64,000 bases of DNA from Xanthocytophaga flava. Lineage in GTDB: Bacteria; Bacteroidota; Bacteroidia; Cytophagales; 172606-1. The notes beneath the pieces were generated by a model. The model was not told where the DNA came from. It worked only from the letters and a program-made list of their open reading frames with translations, and did not search any database. This document shows positions 35,538-42,488 of the stretch, one piece after another. Positions within the stretch are counted from its first letter, which is position 1, and each line of letters opens with the position of its first letter. The position numbers and the translations under genes are program-made. Location: NCBI GenBank assembly GCA_030068525.1, contig JASJOS010000010.1:1-64000 (forward strand), given 5' to 3'.

Positions 35538-36518
35538 TTGAGAAAGTACTCCATCATTATTCCACTATACAATCGTCCTGATGAGATTAGGGAATTACTT
35601 GAATCCTTAACCAAACAGACCTATACAAACTTTGAAGTTCTGGTTATAGAAGATGGCTCCAAAAACGATGCAAAGGAAATAGTTGCATCGTTTGCAGACC
35701 GATTGGAGGTGCGGTATTTTTTCAAGGAAAATAGTGGACAGGGGTTTACGCGTAACTTTGGGTTTGAGCACGCCACCGGAGATTACTTTATTATTTTTGA
35801 TTCAGACTGTATTATTCCTACCCATTATCTGGCAGCAGTAGAAAAAGATCTCAATGCCTACGGATACGATCTTTATGGTGGTCCGGATGCAGCTAGCCCA
35901 GATTTTAATCAGGTGCAAAAAGCCATCAGTTACGCCATGACCTCTCCTTTCTCAACAGGTGGAATACGAGGGAAGAAGAAAACGCTGGGAGGAAAGTTTC
36001 ATCCCCGGTCGTTTAATATGGGGCTTTCCCGGAAGGTATATGAGAAAGTGGGTGGGTTTATCATTACCCGTATGGGAGAAGACATTGAGTTCAGTATCCG
36101 GATTATCCGGGCTGGATTTCAATCCGGATTGATTCCAGATGCCTATGTATATCACAAACGACGCAGTACATTCGGTCAATTTTTTAAACAGCTTCATTTC
36201 TTTGGCCGGGCACGTATCAATATATCTCGTTTTTTTCCTGAAGAACTTAAACTGGTACACTGGTTTCCTGCATTATTCTTTCTGTTCTGCTGCTCATTGG
36301 TGTTATGGCTTGTGGTTCAACTGCTTACAGGATGGCCCCTGTTTACCCTTGCGTGTTGGATTTTGCTGTTATATGTAGGTTTGATTTTTCTGCACGCCAC
36401 TGTTCAAACCCATAGTATCTGGATTGGCCTATTGAGTATACGGGCAGTGTTTACACAGCTTACCGGATATGGCATTGGCTTTCTGACAGAAGGATGGCGT
36501 AAGTGGTTTAAATCCTGA
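35538..36518 (+). CDS. family 2 glycosyltransferase with C-terminal membrane helices
   Basis: This 326-aa GT-A fold enzyme starts YSIIIPLYNRPDEIRELLESL, with the sugar-nucleotide acidic motifs VIEDGSKND and YFIIFDSDCIIP (DxD), and a later acceptor-site GEDIEFSIRI. Two hydrophobic helices at the end (PALFFLFCCSLVLWLVVQLL, LACWILLLYVGLIFL) anchor it to the membrane. It transfers a sugar to a lipid or surface polysaccharide; the acceptor is unknown. The start is TTG: an in-frame TAA at 35526-35528 precludes anything earlier and the domain begins right after it. Its stop abuts the stop of the convergent methyltransferase gene. Confidence 0.87.
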   Translation: MRKYSIIIPLYNRPDEIRELLESLTKQTYTNFEVLVIEDGSKNDAKEIVASFADRLEVRYFFKENSGQGFTRNFGFEHATGDYFIIFDSDCIIPTHYLAAVEKDLNAYGYDLYGGPDAASPDFNQVQKAISYAMTSPFSTGGIRGKKKTLGGKFHPRSFNMGLSRKVYEKVGGFIITRMGEDIEFSIRIIRAGFQSGLIPDAYVYHKRRSTFGQFFKQLHFFGRARINISRFFPEELKLVHWFPALFFLFCCSLVLWLVVQLLTGWPLFTLACWILLLYVGLIFLHATVQTHSIWIGLLSIRAVFTQLTGYGIGFLTEGWRKWFKS

Positions 36519-37160
36519 TCATATAGTTTTACGATAGACTATAGATTGGATCATTCGGGCATAGAATAGCTTACTATGAACCGGATGAAGAGATAAAGAT
36601 TCCAGTATCTCTATATAGGATTCCAGTTGTGAGGCTTGTACCTTACTGACTATCCGAAAAAAGGTGTACATACTTTTCATCAGTGTACGTGCTATCCAGG
36701 TCTTATTCTGAGATGCAAAGTCTGCTACCATCCATAGCCCATTCGATTTCAGAGATGCATAGAGCCTTTGAATTAATGTATGCAAGGTTGGTTTATCAAA
36801 TAGGTCAAAAAGGAAAAAGGTAAGGACAACATCAAACTGATTCTCCTTTACTACTGGGTGATTTTCATCTCCTTCTATCCAGTGAATGGGAAGCATAGAG
36901 AGATTGGAGATTCGTTTTCGAGCTTGCTGCAACATCTTTTCTGACTTTTCTACATACCAGATAGCTTGTGGCTTTCGCTTAAGGATATCTGGTAAAATTT
37001 TACCTGTACCTCCTCCAATAAACAAAATAGTAGCATTTTCGGGAATGAGATGCAGAAAAGCTTTTTGAGCTTTCAAAAGAGTATTACCAAAGATAAGTGT
37101 ACTGAGTAGATCATAAACAGGAGCAATGCCATTGAAGTTGTTTTTGGATTGTGAAGGCAT
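36519..37160 (-). CDS. class I SAM-dependent methyltransferase
   Basis: This 213-aa protein has the Rossmann SAM-binding motif ATILFIGGGTGKILPDIL (motif I), then YVEKSEKMLQQARKRI and NQFDVVLTFFLFDLF, typical of UbiE/Methyltransf_25-like enzymes. Substrate cannot be assigned. Its stop codon directly touches that of the glycosyltransferase gene on the other strand (36518/36519), so the two genes converge without any spacer. Confidence 0.82.
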   Translation of the reverse strand: MPSQSKNNFNGIAPVYDLLSTLIFGNTLLKAQKAFLHLIPENATILFIGGGTGKILPDILKRKPQAIWYVEKSEKMLQQARKRISNLSMLPIHWIEGDENHPVVKENQFDVVLTFFLFDLFDKPTLHTLIQRLYASLKSNGLWMVADFASQNKTWIARTLMKSMYTFFRIVSKVQASQLESYIEILESLSLHPVHSKLFYARMIQSIVYRKTI

Positions 37161-37244
37161 CTGTTATATTTAAAGTAAAAGGTTGAATGAATACGGTTAA
37201 CCAGGAAATAATGGTTCAATAAATTAAGATCATATAAAAATAAA

Positions 37245-37760
37245 ATGAGATATATCCTTCTTTTTTGCCTATTGTTACAGATTGCTTGTCATTCAAATCC
37301 AGTTTCAAATGATCGTTTTTTTGATGAGATAGACTTAGGCTCCTCTGGGTCTGAGAAAAGATTATTGATAGAAACCTATTTTGATGAATGTGGTGAGTGG
37401 GGTGGACATAGAGAGATGATGACAATTTATGCAAAAAGGGACATGAATTTTTATTTGGATTATGAGAAGTATAGCATTACTTGTGGTTCTCCGTATAATG
37501 ATCAGAGAGTAGAATATAAAAAAACACTGAAACTTGATGCATCAAATAAGAAATCAATTACTGAATATATACAATATATGGTTAACGCAAAGATAGTTGA
37601 GCGTTATCCTGGTCATGCAGGATATACATTTAACATACTAAAATCTGATTCTACATTATTAATTAATGTCTATAGTCTGGATCTATCGAATGTGGAAAAT
37701 TACCAGCAATTGCAGAAAGGTTTGAATTTACCAATAACAATAGTGAGAGAAGACGAATAG
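37245..37760 (+). CDS. hypothetical lipoprotein (171 aa)
   Basis: It has a lipoprotein signal MRYILLFCLLLQIAC with the lipid-bearing Cys at position 15, then a soluble domain with several Cys/Tyr residues (FDECGEWGGHREMMTIYAKRD, YSITCGSPYNDQRVEYKK). Codon use is more AT-rich than neighbours. It is transcribed divergently from the methyltransferase. No family is recognised. Confidence 0.65.
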   Translation: MRYILLFCLLLQIACHSNPVSNDRFFDEIDLGSSGSEKRLLIETYFDECGEWGGHREMMTIYAKRDMNFYLDYEKYSITCGSPYNDQRVEYKKTLKLDASNKKSITEYIQYMVNAKIVERYPGHAGYTFNILKSDSTLLINVYSLDLSNVENYQQLQKGLNLPITIVREDE

Positions 37761-37763
37761 TAA

Positions 37764-37791
37764 AAGTCCTTGTTTTGTCTAACAAGGACTT
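37764..37791 (-). terminator. terminator hairpin between the lipoprotein and oxidoreductase genes
   Basis: Perfect 11-base arms AAGTCCTTGTT (37764-37774) and AACAAGGACTT (37781-37791) around a 6-base loop. It lies between convergent genes and has TTTT on the minus-strand side, so it likely serves the oxidoreductase gene and perhaps both. Confidence 0.65.
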
Positions 37792-37798
37792 GAAGGAT

Positions 37799-40060
37799 TT
37801 ATGAGTGTAAAGTTTTTTGTACAGTAACCACAACATACTTGGATGAAGGGGTCATACTTCCATCGGCGTAGGAACTAACCGGAACCAATGGGTTGGCCTC
37901 TGGATAATAGGTTGCCACACATCCTTTGGGAATATCATAAGGGACAACCTTAAAGTTGTGAACCTGTCGTTGACTGCCATCCGGAGCATAACTGGTAATG
38001 TCTACCCGGTCAAAGTTCTGGATTCCACGTTGTTCCATATCTTCCGGATGCATAAAAATAACATCCCGCTCTCCGTGAATATTCCGGTAGCGATCCTCCA
38101 GTCCATAAATCGTTGTATTAAACTGATCATGTGATCGGATGGTTGCCATCGTTAGTTGACTAGGCTGCAATTGCAGATTGGGTAGCGCACCTGAAGTGAA
38201 CTGAGCTTTTCCTGACTTTGTATTCCAGACGCGTTTGGATGAGGCCGGACGCAAATAAAACCCACCTGGTTGCTGAATCAATTGATTGTAGTTGGCAAAC
38301 TCTGGCAATACCTCTGCAATTTTGGTTCGGATCAGGCTATAGTCCTTCACCAGAGTATCCCAGGAAACTTTTGATTGAGGAAGGGTTGCTTGTGCCATAC
38401 CTGCAATGATCGCACATTCTGATTTCAGGTGTTCAGAGGCAGGTTTATTGTGTCCTTCACTGGCATGGACCATACAATTGGAGTCTTCGACGGTAATCTG
38501 CTGGGATATCCCGTTCTGAACATCGATTTCTGTTCTGCCAAGACACGGAAGAATCAAAGCTTCTTTACCTGTCACAAAATGGCTATGGTTGGGTTTTGTG
38601 CTGATATGAACAGTCAGATCACATTTACGCATACCTGCTTCTGAATAGGCCGTGTCCGGTGTGGCAGAGATAAAATTACCTGCTAAACCAATAAAAACAC
38701 CCGCTTTACCTTCATACATAGCATTCATAGCTTCTACCGTATTGTAGCCCTTCTGTGCAGGAGGAGTGAATCCAAATATTTTTTCAATACCCTCCAGTAA
38801 TTTTTTAGGAGGATTGTCTGTAATACCAACGGTTCTGTTGCCCTGTACATTGCTATGACCGCGAACAGGTGCAAGTCCTGCACCCGGACGTCCTATATTG
38901 CCTTTCAGCAACGCCAGATTAACAAGATACTGAATCGTAAGCACCGCATGTTTGTTTTGAGTGACTCCCATGCACCAGCAGAAGATTGTATTCTTTGAGT
39001 TGAGATAAGTCTGAGCCGCTTTTACAATTTCTTCTCTGTATATACCTGATTGAGACAGAATCTCTCCCCAGGATGTATTCTCAATATCCTCTTTCAATGC
39101 TTCAAAACCGACTGTATGCTGCTCGATAAATTCTTTGTCGATCTGACCGGGTTGCTTGGCTTCTGCTTCTAACACATATTTAATCAGGCCTTTGAGCAAT
39201 GCCAGATCACCACCAATATGTACCTGCATATATTGAGTAGCAATCTTTGAAGATCGTTGCAGCAATAGTTCAGTTACATGTTGAGGGTGAATGAACGATT
39301 CCAGTGCTGCTTCTTTGAGCGGGTTTACCGCAATGATATTACATCCCCGTTGATTGGCTTTTTCCAGGTCGGTAAGCATACGGGGATGATTGGTGCCAGG
39401 GTTTTGGCCAAAAATAAAGATGGTATCCGCTTTCTCATAGTCTTCCAGTTCAATGGTACTCTTACCAACTCCTACCACTTCAGCAAGTGCTACACTGGTC
39501 GCTTCATGACACATATTGGAACAGTCCGGCATGTTGTTGGTGCCATACTCGCGGGCAAACAACTGAAATAGGAAGGCAGATTCATTACTGGCTCGCCCGG
39601 AAGTATAGAATAGTGCTTGATTGGGATCTGGTAATTTATTCAAATGCTGGGCAATTTTTTGAAAAGCATTTTGCCAGCTAATAGGTTCATAATGGTCTGT
39701 GGCTGCATTATACCACATAGGTTCAGTAAGCCGACCTTGTTGTTCGAGCCAGTATCCATCTTTTTTGTAAAGTTCAGATACTGTATACTTTCGAAAAAAA
39801 TCTGCATTGGCTCGGATTGTCGTTGTTTCTGAGGCTATGGCTTTGGCTCCATTCTCACAAAACTCAGCAAAGTGAGTCTTCTTTGGGTCTGGCCATGCAC
39901 AGCTAGGACAATCTACACCTCCATGTTTATTTAGCTTTGCCAATACCGGAGTAGCTGTCAACAAAGATTTATTCTCTGACAGTCTTTTCAAAACTGTCGT
40001 TAATGCGGCAAAATTTCCTGCTGGATGTTTATACGGATGAGGTTTATTTGTGGCTGACAT
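37799..40060 (-). CDS. molybdopterin-dependent oxidoreductase, FdhF/YdeP family
   Basis: This 753-aa FdhF/YdeP-type protein shows VDCPSCAWPDPKKTHFAEFCENGAKA near the N-terminus, NMCHEATSVALAEVVGVGK, IFGQNPGTNHPRML and a C-terminal molydopterin-dinucleotide domain (LEDRYRNIHGERDVIFMHPEDM). Family members hold a bis-MGD molybdenum centre and act as formate dehydrogenase-like or acid-resistance oxidoreductases. It is the last gene of a minus-strand unit that starts with fdhD, the sulfur-transfer factor that activates such enzymes. The substrate is not certain; formate is inferred from the family. Confidence 0.88.
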   Translation of the reverse strand: MSATNKPHPYKHPAGNFAALTTVLKRLSENKSLLTATPVLAKLNKHGGVDCPSCAWPDPKKTHFAEFCENGAKAIASETTTIRANADFFRKYTVSELYKKDGYWLEQQGRLTEPMWYNAATDHYEPISWQNAFQKIAQHLNKLPDPNQALFYTSGRASNESAFLFQLFAREYGTNNMPDCSNMCHEATSVALAEVVGVGKSTIELEDYEKADTIFIFGQNPGTNHPRMLTDLEKANQRGCNIIAVNPLKEAALESFIHPQHVTELLLQRSSKIATQYMQVHIGGDLALLKGLIKYVLEAEAKQPGQIDKEFIEQHTVGFEALKEDIENTSWGEILSQSGIYREEIVKAAQTYLNSKNTIFCWCMGVTQNKHAVLTIQYLVNLALLKGNIGRPGAGLAPVRGHSNVQGNRTVGITDNPPKKLLEGIEKIFGFTPPAQKGYNTVEAMNAMYEGKAGVFIGLAGNFISATPDTAYSEAGMRKCDLTVHISTKPNHSHFVTGKEALILPCLGRTEIDVQNGISQQITVEDSNCMVHASEGHNKPASEHLKSECAIIAGMAQATLPQSKVSWDTLVKDYSLIRTKIAEVLPEFANYNQLIQQPGGFYLRPASSKRVWNTKSGKAQFTSGALPNLQLQPSQLTMATIRSHDQFNTTIYGLEDRYRNIHGERDVIFMHPEDMEQRGIQNFDRVDITSYAPDGSQRQVHNFKVVPYDIPKGCVATYYPEANPLVPVSSYADGSMTPSSKYVVVTVQKTLHS

Positions 40061-40081
40061 AATTTATTGCTCTTTAAAATC

Positions 40082-40684
40082 TTATTTAATTAATTGAAAT
40101 TCTGGATGATTTACCCAGCTTTTCATGAAAAGGACATCACATACATTGTAAGCCCAGTGATGTTTCCCTCCAGTTTGATAATGAATACAGGCTATAGTAC
40201 CTGGTATTTCTCTAATCATTTCAGTATAATAGTGTTCAACTTCCTCCCAATTTGCTTTTTCAATAATCCACCAGAAATCATTTTCCTTGTATGCTTTCTC
40301 TGGTAATAATGCTCCTCTAAAGTCAATGATACCATTTAACTTGTCAGCAATGTATAACACAATTTCACCAAGCATCCTTAAGTTTGTTCTGTTGGTTGTT
40401 GCAGAGAAATCTATTGCAGTTACAGGTATACTATGAAACACTTCATTAATCTGATTGCATTCATCTGAAGAATAACTTGCCTCGTCATTGATGTTGAAAA
40501 TAGTATATGTAAAGGATTGGTATTCTTCGTGTTGTTTTCCTCCAATAGCAAAGGTGTTATTAACAACAAAATAGTTGTTATCCTCTATAATTATTGCTGT
40601 TTTACTAAGCATATCATCCAATATCTTTTGTTCAGAAGATGTCCATTCTCGATCAATAAGTATTGTCGCACTTGCACCTGCCAT
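40082..40684 (-). CDS. DUF6368-like protein
   Basis: This soluble 200-aa protein lies between fdhD (18 bases away) and the molybdopterin oxidoreductase (21 bases away) on the same strand. The pattern MAGASATILI at the start and FWWIIEKANWEEVEHYYTEM ... FMKSWVNHPEFQLIK at the end resembles what I recall as DUF6368, a family found among proteins with toxin-immunity-like scatter. No catalytic motif is evident. Its AT-rich coding sequence differs from its neighbours, so it may be a late insertion into the fdh unit. Confidence 0.65.
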   Translation of the reverse strand: MAGASATILIDREWTSSEQKILDDMLSKTAIIIEDNNYFVVNNTFAIGGKQHEEYQSFTYTIFNINDEASYSSDECNQINEVFHSIPVTAIDFSATTNRTNLRMLGEIVLYIADKLNGIIDFRGALLPEKAYKENDFWWIIEKANWEEVEHYYTEMIREIPGTIACIHYQTGGKHHWAYNVCDVLFMKSWVNHPEFQLIK

Positions 40685-40702
40685 CGTGATCTTTTTCTAA
40701 TT

Positions 40703-41512
40703 CTAAATGAGAATACTTGTTTTAACTCTTTCTGTATGTGTATACACTGTAGCCCGGTCATTCCTGCAAAAGGCAATCAATGTTATTCCTTTTTGCTGAC
40801 ATGTTTCTACTGCTAGTGATGATGGAGCCGACACCGAAAGCAGAAAGGGGATACCTGCCTGCACACACTTGGCTACAATCTCATACGAAATACGGCCACT
40901 GACACATAAGATTCTGGCCTGTTCCAATGTTTGTTGAGTAAGCAGTTCTCCAATGGCTTTATCGACTGCGTTATGCCTGCCAATATCCTCCTGAGCAGAG
41001 AGTACTAGTCCCTCTGAGTTAAAAATACCTGCTGCATGAGAACCTCCTGTCTGATCAAAAAGGATTTGATGATTGCGTAACTGTTCAAATAAGGATGGGA
41101 TCAAATCCATAGTCAATTCACCTGTTTCCAAAACGCTTGTTGGAATTTCAATGTCACAGAGCTCTGTTTTACCACAGATGCCACAGGACGAACTGGACGC
41201 AATACTACGGTTAAAGATATGCTTCTTTGTTACGATTTCTTCTGGAAGACCTATATCTATAGATTGAACTAACCCATTGGCTCCCATAGTCTCCTGAAGA
41301 GACAAAATATCATTCATTCCTGTAATGATTCCTTCTGTAAAGAGTAAGCCAGTTGTTAACCAGACTTCACTTCCTGGTGTCCGCATGGTAACAGTATATG
41401 GCCTGTGATTAATCTTAATTTGCAGAGCAGCCTCTGTTAGCAGTTTTTCTTCTGTTTCCTGATATTTTCCTGCTTCAAATCGATAGGCTGGTATAGATGG
41501 ATATAGTGTCAT
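40703..41512 (-). CDS. fdhD: formate dehydrogenase accessory sulfurtransferase FdhD
   Basis: This 269-aa protein has the usual FdhD length. The catalytic Cys motif is SSSCGICG (CxxC); VLSAQEDIGRHNAVDKAIGEL and ILCVSGRISYEIVAKCVQAGIPFLLSVSAPSSLAVE are typical GDP/Moco-binding stretches. It moves sulfur from IscS to the molybdenum cofactor of FdhF-type enzymes, in the cytoplasm. It is the first gene of the fdhD-DUF6368-oxidoreductase unit, which supports activity of the downstream enzyme. Confidence 0.92.
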   Translation of the reverse strand: MTLYPSIPAYRFEAGKYQETEEKLLTEAALQIKINHRPYTVTMRTPGSEVWLTTGLLFTEGIITGMNDILSLQETMGANGLVQSIDIGLPEEIVTKKHIFNRSIASSSSCGICGKTELCDIEIPTSVLETGELTMDLIPSLFEQLRNHQILFDQTGGSHAAGIFNSEGLVLSAQEDIGRHNAVDKAIGELLTQQTLEQARILCVSGRISYEIVAKCVQAGIPFLLSVSAPSSLAVETCQQKGITLIAFCRNDRATVYTHTERVKTSILI

Positions 41513-41632
41513 GTCTTACTCAGTTGGTTGCTTGTTATACTGTAAAGCTACTTTTTTGGTAAAATGTTTGAATGATTGTCTTATAATATTTTGTGATGTG
41601 GAAAGATAGACCAAATTTTCTCTTAACAATTG

Positions 41633-41664
41633 TTTGATTTTTAGAATCAGGTTTTGTAATCTTG
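41633..41664 (+). promoter_or_regulatory. promoter of the threonine locus leader
   Basis: TTTG (41633-41636) and TAATCTTG (41657-41664, one mismatch to TAnnTTTG) are separated by 20 bases, the canonical spacing. The predicted start would fall at about the leader ATG (41669), suggesting a nearly leaderless leader peptide. Confidence 0.5.
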
Positions 41665-41668
41665 CGCC

Positions 41669-41767
41669 ATGAAAAATTGTTCTGGCAACATATCTTCATT
41701 TACTGGCATTTTTTCAATAGCAATAACCATTGCTATCACTACTATTATTACTACAATCCGCCCCTAG
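41669..41767 (+). CDS. Thr/Ile-rich leader peptide (attenuator) of the threonine locus
   Basis: A 32-codon frame begins MKNCSGNISSF and ends TIITTIRP, with TAG at 41765-41767. It holds 9 Ile and 6 Thr, with runs such as ITIAITTIITTI, the hallmark of thr operon leader peptides whose translation senses charged tRNA-Thr and tRNA-Ile. A CCGCC-ccta-GGCGG hairpin (41758-41771) overlaps its stop codon. It sits upstream of a DinB-like gene and thrA. The alternative antiterminator pairing was not resolved and no terminator-like T tract is obvious, so the exact mechanism is open. Confidence 0.75.
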   Translation: MKNCSGNISSFTGIFSIAITIAITTIITTIRP

Positions 41768-41771
41768 GCGG
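41758..41771 (+). promoter_or_regulatory. hairpin overlapping the leader stop
   Basis: Five-base arms CCGCC and GGCGG around CCTA. It includes the TAG of the leader peptide, so ribosome release there could affect folding. A second small stem TGCTTA-atc-TAAGCA occurs at 41803-41817. Neither is followed by a T tract. Confidence 0.45.
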
Positions 41772-41895
41772 AACTATACTACATATTGCCCCTTCCTTTA
41801 TCTGCTTAATCTAAGCAAAGATTTACTGATTGAATCGGATTGTCTACATAGTATATATCTGATCTGTATTCTTTCCATCTTATTAACTCACTAAT

Positions 41896-42378
41896 ATGCA
41901 AAATGTTGCAGATGATCTGTTGACTATTGTGCAACAGGCAATACCTTTACTTCTGGCTGTTTCAGCGGAACAGGCTTCGTATAAGCCATCATCTGAAAAA
42001 TGGTCGAAGAAAGAAATTCTGGGTCATTTGATCGATTCAGCTTGCAATAACCAGCAAAAGTTTGTCCGGACAATGGCACAAGAGCATCTGGATTTTGTAG
42101 GTTATAAACAAAATTTCTGGGTAAGTGCCCAACAGTATAATAAGGCGGAATGGAATAGTTTGGTGACATTCTGGAAAGAATACAATCACCACATTGCTCA
42201 TATTATTGCATTTGTAGATCCAGGTGTTTTATCTCATACTATTTCGATTGAAGGCACCGGGCCATTCACACTGGAATTTATTATGAAAGACTATGTGGAA
42301 CATCTGAAACATCATTTAAAGCAGATTTTACCTGAAGGAGATTGGAAGAGTGGCTTTATAAATGTATACAACGCTTGA
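41896..42378 (+). CDS. DinB-family (YfiT-like) metal-binding protein
   Basis: This 160-aa four-helix DinB_2 protein shows YKPSSEKWSKKEILGHLIDSACNNQQKF and KDYVEHLKHHLKQILPE; conserved His residues in GHLI and EHLKHH would bind a divalent metal. DinB/YfiT proteins act as small thiol transferases or hydrolases; the substrate here is unknown. It lies between the Thr leader and thrA, an unusual place, and could be co-controlled by the leader. Confidence 0.8.
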   Translation: MQNVADDLLTIVQQAIPLLLAVSAEQASYKPSSEKWSKKEILGHLIDSACNNQQKFVRTMAQEHLDFVGYKQNFWVSAQQYNKAEWNSLVTFWKEYNHHIAHIIAFVDPGVLSHTISIEGTGPFTLEFIMKDYVEHLKHHLKQILPEGDWKSGFINVYNA

Positions 42379-42488
42379 TCACAGACTAAAAATTAAAATA
42401 GTTAACAGAAATTAACGTGGTATATGGATGAAGTGTAACTACAACAGCTAAACCATCCATAAATTATTTCACTCACTCATTGAATTTT

